Positions 11,528 through 21,700 of a stretch of DNA of 64,000 nt are shown here, piece by piece. Under the pieces are notes generated by a model that did no database searches, was not told the DNA's origin, and saw only the letters and a program-made list of their open reading frames with translations. Position numbers and translations under genes: made by a program. Positions within the stretch are counted from its first letter, which is position 1. Every line of letters starts with the position of its first letter. Source of the DNA: JBIOJM01 sp044450785 (GTDB lineage: Bacteria; Planctomycetota; Planctomycetia; Isosphaerales; Isosphaeraceae); assembly GCA_044450785.1 (NCBI GenBank), contig JBIOJM010000001.1, positions 1 to 64,000 on the forward strand. Reading direction: 5' to 3'.

Positions 11528-13246
11528 TCAACGATGAAGACTCGGGTTCCCGGAGTTCGCGATGGGTACCGGTGAATCGAGCGTCGAAGATCCAGGCGTG
11601 ACGAGGAACAGATCATATGTCCGATCGCGGCGGACGGCTGGCCCGCGCACGATGACCTCGACATGGCCGATCTGCTTGAGCGCCGGTAGGTCGCGGCTGC
11701 GGCCGAGTACGGCGAACGCCGATTGCGCGGGGCCGGCCGGAAACAGCCGGGCCATCGACCGCGGGGTACTCCGTGAGCACCGACCTGCGGTGTGTTCCCG
11801 CGCCACCAGCGACGCGGCCCTGACGTGCCAACACGCCGGACGGCCGAGATAGAAGAGCCGGACAGCCAGGTCGTGGGGGATCGGTCCGAAGGGACTCTCA
11901 TACGGATTGCGGTCCCAGTCGTCGTAGAGCAAGACCAACGACATTCCCGGGGGAAACTGGCGGCCGGCTGATTCGTAGAACGCCCATTCGACCCCACGGC
12001 GGTCAAGCCAGGGGCCCAGGAGCCAGAAGGCCAGACCGTAGGCCAGCGCCAGCGCGGCGAACCCGCCCCGCGCCGCCAGGAGCAACGCGTTCCGATCCCA
12101 GGCTCGCAACCGCAGCCGCTCCCCCAGCCGCGCCAGGGCCAGCGCCGCCCAGATCGACCAAGGAACCTGAGCGGAGATCGCGTAATGGGCGTTCTTGACG
12201 GTCGCCAGTGCCAGCAAGCCCAAGGGCGCGCTGGCCCAGACCCAGAGCAAGCGGTCGCCGGCCACGACCGCTGCCGGGATCAGGGCACCGACACGGCCAC
12301 CAGAAGAGCCACCGTCAGCGGGCAGCAACGCCCGACCCAGCGAACGCCAAGCCCCAGCCAACGCCAGCGGGGTCCAAGGCAGTGCCTGGACCAGCAGCGC
12401 CGGTACGTATTCCCACCACGGCTCACCGGCAAACGGACCCGGACCCGCCTGACTACCTAGACGGTTGACCACGTGCATCGTCCAGAGCTCTAAAGCCCCG
12501 CGACCGTGCCGCGCCACCATCCAGAGCGGCCAGGCCAAGGCGAGTACAACCGCCAGGGTCCACCCCGCCGGGAAACACAGCCGGCGCAGGGCAGTGCCGT
12601 CGCGCTGCCATAGCAACACGCCGCCCACAACCGCCAGGATCAGCACCGCACCGAAGCCGATCCCCTTGACGAGCGCCGTGGTACCCAAGAAGGCGAAGAA
12701 CGACCAGCGCGCCAGGCGCCACCGCGATTCTGAATCGCCGAAACCTTCGCCAGCCTCGGCCCACACATCCGTCAGTATCCGGTCGAAAGCGACGATCGTC
12801 CAAGTGATCAAGCAGGCCAGCAGCACGTCGGCCTCGGCCAACCGGCCCCGCATCACGGTCCAGACCGTGGTGGCCTGGATTGCGCCGGCGAGCAAACCGA
12901 TGGCCGGCCCGTAATGGCGCGCGGCCAGCATGGCGATTCCCAAGACCAGCGCGGTCGCAGCCAGCACCGAGGGGAGTCGCGCCACCGTTTCGTTCACCCC
13001 GCCGGCACAGTGCCCCAGTGCGGCGGCCAGCCACCAAGGCAATGGAGGTTTCTCCAGCCAGGGCAAGCCACCGATCGTCGGATACCCCCACTCGCCCGAA
13101 TCCAGGATCTCCCGTGCCCCTTGCGCGACGAACGCCTCATGGTAGGTCAAACGGCCTGAGCTTCCCAACCCTGGTAACAAAGCCAGGACCGACAAGGCCA
13201 CCAGGCACGCCAGACGCATACTACCCAGTCGGGCCCCGCACATCAT
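11528..13246 (-). CDS. ArnT/PMT-like membrane glycosyltransferase
   Basis: A 572-residue polytopic protein. After the first helix it has LTYHEAFVAQGAREIL and YPTIGGLPWLEKPPLPWW, which match the first periplasmic loop of the ArnT/PMT_2 (GT83-like) family, where an acidic residue binds metal and lipid-linked sugar. Nine or more further hydrophobic segments follow, then a soluble C-terminal part of about 150 residues. Such enzymes move a sugar from a polyprenyl phosphate donor to lipid or protein outside the membrane. The acceptor is unknown. The gene points away from the origin region and is followed by the LRR gene after a 215-bp gap. An alternative start at 13219 is possible. Confidence 0.8.
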   Translation of the reverse strand: MMCGARLGSMRLACLVALSVLALLPGLGSSGRLTYHEAFVAQGAREILDSGEWGYPTIGGLPWLEKPPLPWWLAAALGHCAGGVNETVARLPSVLAATALVLGIAMLAARHYGPAIGLLAGAIQATTVWTVMRGRLAEADVLLACLITWTIVAFDRILTDVWAEAGEGFGDSESRWRLARWSFFAFLGTTALVKGIGFGAVLILAVVGGVLLWQRDGTALRRLCFPAGWTLAVVLALAWPLWMVARHGRGALELWTMHVVNRLGSQAGPGPFAGEPWWEYVPALLVQALPWTPLALAGAWRSLGRALLPADGGSSGGRVGALIPAAVVAGDRLLWVWASAPLGLLALATVKNAHYAISAQVPWSIWAALALARLGERLRLRAWDRNALLLAARGGFAALALAYGLAFWLLGPWLDRRGVEWAFYESAGRQFPPGMSLVLLYDDWDRNPYESPFGPIPHDLAVRLFYLGRPACWHVRAASLVAREHTAGRCSRSTPRSMARLFPAGPAQSAFAVLGRSRDLPALKQIGHVEVIVRGPAVRRDRTYDLFLVTPGSSTLDSPVPIANSGNPSLHR

Positions 13247-13983
13247 GTCGGTCCTCGCTCAACGTCGCGACCAGAGTCGGCGTGGCGGCAACGGCCGGGA
13301 AAAAGGTCAAGGAACGGTCAAACCGGTATCGGCGGCGTGGTTCCAAGGATCTTCCTCCATGAAGAGCGGGCCGTGGTGCGATGAGCCGATCCCGTCCGAG
13401 TGCCGCGGATCATGCGTGAATCCACTCTGGGTGTCAATGGGAACAGCCATTCCTTTAATCAACGGCCGGTGGCGGAAAACCTGTTGATAAGCAGTTGACG
13501 AAAGACGCAGCGGAACGGCAGCATCAACAGGCCCAACTGCGGCTGTACTTAGCCCTGGTCCAATCCATCTGACCGTGCCGTAACCAGTAACAGGGTTATC
13601 CACAAGTTTTCCACTTGCGACCAAGGGACGTTGTACCCGGTTAAGCTCTTTGGTATCATTACTCCTGTTCGAGCGCTGCCGCAGTTGTCCACGGTGGCGT
13701 GCCCGCTCTACGATGAATACGGTGATTTGATAGCTCAGTCTTTCTTAAGAAGATTCGGGACCGAGCTACAATGGGCGCCGTCCCGACAGCATGAACATCA
13801 TCACCGCATTCTAAAACTAAGTGGAAACGACTCGCTCGAAACCAGCGAATCGGTCAGGCCCGCGCCTGACTCGACCAAGGCCGCGGGGTATGACGGACCA
13901 CGACGTTCTCCCAGCCTCAGTGCTGGGGACGGATTGAAACGATTGAAACAAAACGATCAAGCGAATGAAGCAGGAAATCTCGA
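13247..13983. other. oriC: Putative chromosomal replication origin (oriC)
   Basis: A 737-bp stretch with no supportable gene, between divergent genes and directly upstream of dnaN. It contains a perfect DnaA box TTATCCACA at 13596-13604. Imperfect copies are TTTTCCACT at 13607-13615, TTGTCCACG at 13685-13693, and, on the minus strand, TTATCAACA at 13482-13490. An AT-rich run at about 13722-13757 could be the unwinding element. A promoter-like pair TTGTAC (13631) and TATCAT (13653) with a 16-base spacer might serve dnaN. The dnaN-dciA-gyrB order downstream is the classic origin neighbourhood; dnaA itself is not here. Confidence 0.6.
13596..13604 (+). promoter_or_regulatory. Consensus DnaA box
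   Basis: The 9-mer TTATCCACA matches the E. coli high-affinity DnaA site exactly. It sits 380 bases before the dnaN start, with three near-matches within about 115 bases on either side. Confidence 0.7.
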
Positions 13984-15105
13984 ATGAGGGCCTTGTGCAA
14001 CCGTGAGGCATTGCTCACGGCGTTCGGGATGGTCAGTGGGATCGTTCCGGCCCGGAGCCCCAAGCCGATCCTTCAGAACGTCAAGTTCATCGCCGATGCC
14101 GACGATGGCTCGGTGCTCATGGGAACGGACCTAGAAGTTGGGATCCGTCACCGGGTGCTAGGAGTCAAAGTCGAGCAACCGGGCTTGGTGATCTTGCCGA
14201 CGGCGCAAACCGGGTCGATCCTGCGGACCAGTACCGACACCGAGCTGTCCATCGAGACCGACGACGAGCACTTGGTCATGCGGGGCCTGCATTCGGAGTT
14301 CACTCTGCCCGTGGAGGATGTGAATCTGTTTCCCGAGGTTCCCGACTTCGCTGCACCGAGCTATCATGTGATAGCCGCCTCCGACATGAAGAAGCTGATT
14401 CGCCGGACGATCTTCGCCACCGACGTCGAAAGCACCCGCTACGCATTGGGGGGTGTTCTGGTGGAACTGACGGCTGAGTCGATCGCGATGGTCGGCACTG
14501 ATGGTCGGCGGCTGGCGCGGATGTCGGCGCGGGCCGATGCCGAGAACAATCCGCCGTCGCCAGTCGGCTCGCCCGTCATCCCGATCAAGGCCCTCAAACT
14601 GATCGAACGCAATTTGGCCGACGGCGATCCGCCGGTGCATTTGACCATCCAGTCAGGGAACGCCGTGCTGATGCGGACTGAAAACGCGGTAATCTACAGC
14701 CGGCTGGTCGAGGGACGGTTTCCTCGCTACCAGGATGTCTTCCCGGCCAATGTCGAGGTCAAGATCCCGCTGGAGGCTGGATCGTTGCGGATGGCCGTCG
14801 AGCAGGCCTCGATCGTTACCAGCGACGAGAGCCGCGGCGTCGATTTCCAGTTCGGCTCGGGCGTGCTGCGGCTCATCAGCCAATCCGCTGACGTTGGCAG
14901 CTCGCATGTCGAGTTGCCGATCGCCTACGACGGCAAAACCGTCGAGATCACTTTTGACCCTCGCTATTTGATCGACGCGCTCAAGACCTTGGACGACTCC
15001 ACTGCCATCACCGCCGAGTTGATCGATTCCAAGAACGCTGCCGTCTTCAAGACCGACGACCACTACACCTACGTGGTCATGCCGCTGACGCGCGAGCGGG
15101 CTTGA
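13984..15105 (+). CDS. dnaN: DNA polymerase III beta sliding clamp
   Basis: A 373-residue protein with the three repeated clamp domains of about 120 residues each. Recognisable family segments include YALGGVLVEL and VGTDGRRLARM in the middle domain, a VEGRFPRYQDVFP stretch, and the C-terminal YTYVVMPLTRERA, which corresponds to the conserved end that forms the partner-binding pocket. The ring-shaped dimer tethers DNA polymerase III and other factors to DNA. The length equals that of typical bacterial clamps and the ATG at 13984 begins directly with the domain 1 strand (MRALCNREALLTAF). It lies immediately after the putative origin and 72 bases before dciA, and is probably transcribed with it. 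Confidence 0.97.
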   Translation: MRALCNREALLTAFGMVSGIVPARSPKPILQNVKFIADADDGSVLMGTDLEVGIRHRVLGVKVEQPGLVILPTAQTGSILRTSTDTELSIETDDEHLVMRGLHSEFTLPVEDVNLFPEVPDFAAPSYHVIAASDMKKLIRRTIFATDVESTRYALGGVLVELTAESIAMVGTDGRRLARMSARADAENNPPSPVGSPVIPIKALKLIERNLADGDPPVHLTIQSGNAVLMRTENAVIYSRLVEGRFPRYQDVFPANVEVKIPLEAGSLRMAVEQASIVTSDESRGVDFQFGSGVLRLISQSADVGSSHVELPIAYDGKTVEITFDPRYLIDALKTLDDSTAITAELIDSKNAAVFKTDDHYTYVVMPLTRERA

Positions 15106-15177
15106 GCCACTCTCTGGGCCTTGGTGGCCGGTGGTCAGTCAGTCCAACTTTGATGGTTCCAGTTTGATTGAGGGAGC

Positions 15178-15642
15178 ATGTCGAAGCCGAACCGTGGGCC
15201 CAGAGCGCTGTCGGATATCCTGGGCGAATTGTTCACTGTGCGGGGTTATGGCCGGCTAAGGGCCCGGCAAGAGTTGGAGGATGCCTGGAAGGCGGCAGTG
15301 GGCGAGCCGACCTGCTGCCAGACGCGGTTGGGCGAAGTGCGACGTGGGGTGCTGAACGTGACGGTGGCCCACTCGACGCTTCTGGGGGAGCTGGCGGCGT
15401 TCCGCAAGCCGGCACTGCTAAAGGCGTTGCGGGCCAGCGCTCCGGCGACGACGATCCACGACATCCACTTCCGGGTGGGCGCGGTCGCCTTGGAAGCCGA
15501 GCAGCCCGCTACGACGGCTTCGTCCCCGCAGGGAGAGTTCAAGCCCGCTTCCCCTCGCCGAGCCGAGCCGGGGGGACGCACGGAGGCGGGGAAGAGGAGT
15601 AAGCTGGGCCGCGGCTCCGGCCACGACCCCGCGCAGCCATGA
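15178..15642 (+). CDS. dciA: DciA-like (DUF721) helicase-operator protein
   Basis: A 154-residue protein whose first 100 residues match the DUF721/DciA fold: ALSDILGELFTVRGYG, then LEDAWKAAVGEP, a VLNVTVAHSTLLGELA strand-helix and a final IHDIHFRVG strand. DciA proteins help load the replicative helicase DnaB in bacteria that lack DnaC/DnaI. The C-terminal 50 residues are low-complexity and basic (PASPRRAEPGGRTEAG), probably disordered. Position between dnaN and gyrB supports the call, since dciA often lies in the origin cluster. Start ATG at 15178 follows GAGGGAGC. Confidence 0.85.
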   Translation: MSKPNRGPRALSDILGELFTVRGYGRLRARQELEDAWKAAVGEPTCCQTRLGEVRRGVLNVTVAHSTLLGELAAFRKPALLKALRASAPATTIHDIHFRVGAVALEAEQPATTASSPQGEFKPASPRRAEPGGRTEAGKRSKLGRGSGHDPAQP

Positions 15643-15928
15643 TCGTCGACAGTGCGGCCGGTCGGCCGCAACCCAAGTGGAGTGAGAGTCGGCTGTGCCT
15701 GGCCGGGAACCGTGACGATGCCTGGGAGGGCACGGCTCCTGCCGCGCCGTGCTGAATTTAGCTCGGCTCGGTTGGCTCCTCGCCCTTCCGATCTGATTCT
15801 CGTGAGGCAGAGTTCCTCGTGCGAGTGTCTTACCCGGTGAAACCGGTCCTGTGACGATCTTCGGCAGGCAAGAACGTCTCCCCTACCTCGCTTCACGGCA
15901 CCCCGCCGGAAGTCCGGCAAGAGACGAC

Positions 15929-18616
15929 ATGAACGATCGAGGTAAACCCACGATGGTGGATTTGAGCAAGACCGAGGACCGCCCCACCGAGACTTCAACC
16001 TCCAGGCCCGTCGAGCTCGAGACAAACGAGCAGACGGGCAATGGTCGAGGAAGTCACGCCGGAGCGGCCGATCAGGCAATGCCCTCGGATTACACCGGGG
16101 CAAGCATCAGGGTGCTCGAAGGGATTGAGGCGGTTCGGCTGCGCCCGGGGATGTATATCGGCGACACGACGCCGCGCGGGCTGCATCACTTGGTCTACGA
16201 GGTCCTCGACAACTCGATCGACGAGGCGATGGCCGGCTACTGCCGGAACATCCACGCGACTCTGCATACCGACGGCTCGGTCTCGGTCGTCGACGACGGA
16301 CGGGGCATCCCGGTCGACATTCACGCCGACAGTGGCAAAAGCGCCCTGGAGGTGGTCTTGACCAAGGTCCACGCCGGGGGCAAATTCGACCATGACACCT
16401 ATAAGGTCTCCGGCGGTCTGCACGGCGTCGGGTTGACGGTCGTCAACGCGCTTTCCGAGTGGCTGGAGGCCGAAGTCCGCCGGAACGGACAGATCTGGCG
16501 GCAATCCTATCAGAAAGGGCAGCCTCAGGGGACCGTCAGCCCCGAGGGGTCGACCAAGACGACCGGCACGACCATCCGCTTCCTACCCGACGCCGAGATC
16601 TTCCCCAGGATCGACTTCGACTTCGACATCCTGGAGAAACGGCTGCGCGAGCTAGCGTTCCTCAACAAGGGAATCCGGATCCACCTGACCGACGAGCGGA
16701 CCGACGAGATCAAAGACGTGGAGTTCTTTTCGTCGGAAGGCTTGAGCGAGTTTGTTGTTTATTTGAATCGAGCCCAGACCGTTTTGCACCCTCCGATCGT
16801 CTTCTTGGGGCGCGACGAGGAGCGCGCCGTTGAAGTCGAGGTCGCTTTGCAGTACAACGATTCGATCAGCGAGATGGTCGTGTCGTACTGCAACAACATC
16901 CACACGGTTGAAGGGGGCACGCACTTAACCGGGTTCCGCACGGCCTTGACCCGCACGCTCAACTTGTACGCAAAGGGAGCATCGTCGTCCAAGACCAAAG
17001 ACCTGACGATCTTGGGCGAAGACTTCAAGGAAGGGCTCACGGCGATCATCAACGTGCGGGTTCCCGACCCGCAGTTCGAGGGCCAGACCAAGACCAAGCT
17101 GGGCAACAGCGAGGTTGAGGGGATCACAGCCCGGGTCATCAACGAGCGGCTCGCCGAGTTTCTCGAGACCAACCCAGGCGTGGCCAAGAGGATCATTGTG
17201 AAGGCGCAACTGGCGGCCGAGGCCCGCGAGGCGGCCCGCAAGGCGCGCGAACTGGTCCGCAACCGCAAGGGAGTCCTCTCGGGGGGAGGACTACCCGGCA
17301 AGCTGATGGATTGCTCCACCCATGACCAAGATTCCAGTGAACTTTTTCTGGTCGAGGGAGACTCGGCCGGCGGTACGGCCGAAGGGGGCCGCGACCGGAT
17401 CTATCAGGCGATCCTCCCGTTGCGAGGCAAGATCCTCAACGTCGAGCGTGCCCGGCTTGACCGCGTTTTAAGCAACGAAGAGATTCGCAACATCATCACC
17501 GCCGTCGGCAACAGCATCGGCGAAGAGGAAGACCCCGCCAAACGGCGCTACGGCAAGATTGTGATGATGAGTGACGCCGATGTTGACGGTTCCCACATCC
17601 GGACCCTTTTGATGACCTTTTTCTACCGCCAGATGCCCAAGCTCGTGGCCGAGGGGCATCTTTACGTCGCACAGCCCCCCTTGTACATGATCCAGAGCGG
17701 CAAGAAGGAACGGCGGTATGTTCACGCCGAGGACCAGATGCAGGCGATCCTGATCGAGACCGGGTTGGCCGGCGCCTCGCTGCGGCGAGCGGAGACCGAG
17801 AGTCACGCCGGAGAGATCACCGGCGATCGCCTCAAAGGTCTGCTTGACTTGGTCGCTGGCATCGAGCAAGGCCTGCGCGCCTTCGGCCGCCGTAATCGCT
17901 CTCTCCGTGACTTCCTGGCGATGGCCTATAAACCCAAACCCGACGATCCCGCCAGGCCGGATCCGCGCGATGGCTTACTCCCCTTGTTCTTGGTCGAGCA
18001 CGACGGCAATGAAGAGCCGTTCTACAGCGAAAAGGAACGTCAGGATTACTTCGCAGAGCACAACTTGCACGTCGACACCGAGTCCGAGTTCGAATCCGGC
18101 TCCGGGCCGGCTTTGATGGCCACTGACTCTGCTTCCCCGGCAGATGCCGCGGTCCCCCGTGTCCCTCCCGTCGCCAGCCGTCGCGTCCGTGAGATCGAGC
18201 TGCACGAGGTCAAGATGCTCAACAAGCACTTGGTCCGGCTCCGTGACGAGTTTGGCCTGCGGGCCGAAGTGTTGCTGCCCCGCGAGATGACCGGCGACGA
18301 TCCACCCCCACGCTTTTTCCTGAACCGCGAGGGCGAGACCCACCCCCTCATGGACCTGCGAACGCTGGTTCCCACCGTGCGCAAGATCGGTGAGAAAGGG
18401 ATGAAGCTCACCCGTTTCAAGGGGCTGGGCGAGATGGATGCCGAACAGCTCTGGGAGACGACGATGGACCCGACGCGCCGCACCTTGTTTCAAGTGCGGC
18501 TCGAGGACACCGCCGCCGCCAACGACCTGTTCGCTACCCTCATGGGCGACGATGTCGAGCCGCGCCGCGAGTTCATTGAAAAACACGCACTCGAGGTTAA
18601 GAACCTTGACGTTTGA
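15929..18616 (+). CDS. gyrB: DNA gyrase subunit B
   Basis: Type IIA topoisomerase ATPase subunit. The GHKL domain has EVLDNSIDEAMAGYC and the DGRGIPVDIH box, followed by GGKFDHDTYKVSGGLHGVG. The TOPRIM domain has LFLVEGDSAGGTA and MMSDADVDGSHIRTLL. The end has the conserved LTRFKGLGEMDAEQLWETTMDP. With the subunit GyrA (not in the window) it introduces negative supercoils. At about 895 residues it is longer than the usual 640-800. The extra length comes from an acidic N-terminal extension and an insert of roughly 200 residues after the TOPRIM core, as in the long gammaproteobacterial form, including a disordered-looking Ser/Ala/Pro linker near 18100-18170. The frame opens at a GTG at 15851; I prefer ATG 15929, and 15953 is possible. 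Confidence 0.95.
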   Translation: MNDRGKPTMVDLSKTEDRPTETSTSRPVELETNEQTGNGRGSHAGAADQAMPSDYTGASIRVLEGIEAVRLRPGMYIGDTTPRGLHHLVYEVLDNSIDEAMAGYCRNIHATLHTDGSVSVVDDGRGIPVDIHADSGKSALEVVLTKVHAGGKFDHDTYKVSGGLHGVGLTVVNALSEWLEAEVRRNGQIWRQSYQKGQPQGTVSPEGSTKTTGTTIRFLPDAEIFPRIDFDFDILEKRLRELAFLNKGIRIHLTDERTDEIKDVEFFSSEGLSEFVVYLNRAQTVLHPPIVFLGRDEERAVEVEVALQYNDSISEMVVSYCNNIHTVEGGTHLTGFRTALTRTLNLYAKGASSSKTKDLTILGEDFKEGLTAIINVRVPDPQFEGQTKTKLGNSEVEGITARVINERLAEFLETNPGVAKRIIVKAQLAAEAREAARKARELVRNRKGVLSGGGLPGKLMDCSTHDQDSSELFLVEGDSAGGTAEGGRDRIYQAILPLRGKILNVERARLDRVLSNEEIRNIITAVGNSIGEEEDPAKRRYGKIVMMSDADVDGSHIRTLLMTFFYRQMPKLVAEGHLYVAQPPLYMIQSGKKERRYVHAEDQMQAILIETGLAGASLRRAETESHAGEITGDRLKGLLDLVAGIEQGLRAFGRRNRSLRDFLAMAYKPKPDDPARPDPRDGLLPLFLVEHDGNEEPFYSEKERQDYFAEHNLHVDTESEFESGSGPALMATDSASPADAAVPRVPPVASRRVREIELHEVKMLNKHLVRLRDEFGLRAEVLLPREMTGDDPPPRFFLNREGETHPLMDLRTLVPTVRKIGEKGMKLTRFKGLGEMDAEQLWETTMDPTRRTLFQVRLEDTAAANDLFATLMGDDVEPRREFIEKHALEVKNLDV

Positions 18617-18769
18617 GACGACAGGCCACTGGGGAATGACGAGTTGCGAGTGGGCCATGGCTCGTGACGAGATGGATCATTCCGCGGGTTCAGGAGCGAT
18701 GAGTCACCCAGGCACGAATCACTATTCACTAGCCAGTCCGATTGCAGGGTCCGTCCCGAGCGGGAACAG

Positions 18770-21700
18770 ATGATGGGGATTGCGCAGAAAGTCGCGCGGC
18801 ATTTTAGCGATGCGGTCCGGTCGCGGGGCCAGTCGTATTTTGTCAAGGGTCGGGTCACCGTGATGGCGGCCAGGACCGGCGAGGTCGTCGCCAGAGTGCG
18901 CGGGACCGCGAAATACCGGGTGCGGTTGCGCATGCGGGGGTCGAAGCTCCTGGTCTCCTGCACTTGTCCGTATTTCAGCCCGCAGGGAGAGCCGTGCAAG
19001 CACCTTTGGGCGACGCTGCTTTTGGTGGAGTCTCGGGGGCTGTTGCAGTCGCCGCCGGTTTTTCCGGTGCATCTGGTAACCGAGAGTCCCCGCCGTTCGT
19101 CGCCGACCGGGTTGCCGGAGCCCGGGAGTAGTGAGGCGGGTCTGGAGCGAGAGTTACCGCAGCGACCGGTGCCGGTGGATACCGACTTGGGCATGGAAAT
19201 GATGGGGCTGGGACCGTCCCACCCGGTCGGGCCGGGTGCGCGGGGGGCGAAGCCCAAGGGTAAGGAGCGCGGGATTCGGCGCGATCTCCCAGGGGAGCCT
19301 GGGAGCTGGAGCCAGCGAGGTCATGCGCCTCGGGATTACCGCGCAGGGACGAGTGGCCGGACCAAGGCCAAGGGGGCGGGCGCAGGCCCCGGGTCGGCGC
19401 GGAGCAAGGCCGTCAATCGGAGTGCCAAGCGGTTGTTGGTCTACGTGCTCGACGTTGCCGCCACGTTGGCGCAGAACCAGGTGGTTATCGACCTGGCGCG
19501 CCGCCAGCGCAAGACGACCGGCGAGTGGGGACCACTCCGGCCTTGGTATTACGCCCCGCATGCCGCCCACGTCAAGTACGACCCGGAGGACCGTTTGATC
19601 CTGGCTCTGCTTGATGAGGCTCAGGGCACCACGCTGCACGCGGTGTATCCCCCGGCGAGCTCAGGCGCCACATCGGCGGCGCCGCCGGCCTCGGCGTTCG
19701 GTCCGGGCGTGAGCAACGGCGCGGGTAGGGTGCCTCGGCCGGTCGGGGCCTACAGCTCGGTGTCGGCACGCGCGGCTGCTGAGCGAGCGTTGCGCGGGAT
19801 GCGCCGGTTCGTGCTCCGCAAGGACCAGGCCGCGTTGGTGGAACGGCTGGCGCGATCCAACCGGCTACGGCTACGCCGAACCGAGGGGGAGGAGGATCCG
19901 CCGACGGTGCGATGGGATGACGGCCAGCCCTGGCGGTTTTCGCTCGAGGTCCGCCCTGAGCTCGGGGGCAAGCGCTGGGCCTGGCGAGGCTCACTCCGCC
20001 GCGGCGATAACCGCATGGACCTCTCCGAGCCGCTGGTCTTGTTGCCCGGCTTACTAGTCCTGGGCGTCGGTCGCGCCGCTCGGTTCGACGACTTGGGGGT
20101 CATGCCCTGGATCCTGCGGCTCCGCTACGAGAAGGAGATCACCTTCGTCGAGCCCCAGCAGGACCTGATGTTGGGGCGTATTCTGGCCGAGACCCGCGTT
20201 CCTCCGCTGGAACTGGTGGAGTCGCTTCGGCTCGAGGAGATCAACGCCAAGCCGCGCCCCTGCCTGACGCTGCGAACCCCGCGGCAGAACTGGGGCCTGG
20301 GGTCGGACAAGTTGATCGGCGAACTGGAGTTCGAGTACGACGGCGCCGTGATCCCGGCGGGGCGGACTACACCCCTGGCCGTCTCGACCGAGCTGGGGCT
20401 GGTGATTCGCCGCGACCCTCGGACCGAGAGCGCCGCCGACGTCAAGCTCTTCGAGCTGGGCTTTCGCGAGGCCAAGGATCCGCGGCTCGATCCGGGCACG
20501 CTCGAGCTACCGGCCAAGCGGATGTCCTTGGTGACCAAGGATCTAGTCGCCGCCGGTTGGCGGGTCGAGGCGGAAGGGAAGCTGATCCGCCCAGCGGGCG
20601 AGTTCAAACTGGCGTTGGCCACCGGCATCGACTGGTTCGAGCTCGATGGCCGGATCGAATACGGCGACCAGAAGGTCAGCCTTCCCGAGCTGTTGGCCGC
20701 CGCCCACCGTGGCGAATCCATGATCGAGCTGGGAGACGGCTCAATGGGCATGCTCCCCGAGGAGTGGCTTAAGAAGTACGGCATGCTCGTCGACCTGGCG
20801 AGCGCTGCCGACGGCAGTCTCCGCTTCAGCTCGGCGCAGGCGGGCATGCTCGATGCGCTTTTGGCCGCCCAGCCGGAGATCCAGGTCGACGCCGCCTTCG
20901 AGAAGGTCCGGCAGAACCTGCACCAGTTCGAGGGGGTCATTGCGCTCGACTCACCTTCGGGTTTCCACGGCGAGCTGCGCCCCTATCAGCGCGATGGACT
21001 GGGCTGGCTTGACTACCTCCAGCGGTTCGGGTTTGGCGGCATCCTGGCCGACGACATGGGGCTGGGCAAGACGATCCAGGTGCTGGCACTCCTGCAGAGG
21101 CGGCGGGCCCACCGCCAGTCCAAGGGACCGTCGCTGGTCGTCGTCCCGCGCTCGCTGGTCTTCAACTGGATCCGGGAGGCCGCCAAGTTTACCCCGCGGC
21201 TGCGTGTGCTCGACTACACCGGGTCCGGCCGTCACGCCCTGCGCGAGTCGTTCGCTGAATACGACTTGATCATCACCACGTATGGCACCGTGCGCACCGA
21301 CATCGCCGAGCTGACCCAGCTCCAGTTCGACTATGCGATCCTGGACGAGGCCCAGGCGATCAAGAACGCCGAAAGCCAGTCGGCCAAGGCCGCCCGGCTG
21401 TTGCGCAGCCGCCACAAACTCGCCATCAGCGGTACACCGATCGAAAACCACCTGGGAGAGCTCTGGTCGATCTTCGAGTTCTTGAACCCGGGCATGCTTG
21501 GCAGCGATACGGTCTTCAAGAGGTACGTCGGGACCGGCGCCGCCTTGGACCAGACCGACCGCGTCTTGCTGGCCAAGGCCCTTCGGCCGTTCATCCTTCG
21601 CCGTACCAAGCAGCAGGTCGTCGAGGACCTCCCCGAGAAGACCGAGCAAACGCTTTATTGTGACATGGAAACTGAGCAACGGCGCTATTACGACGAGCTG

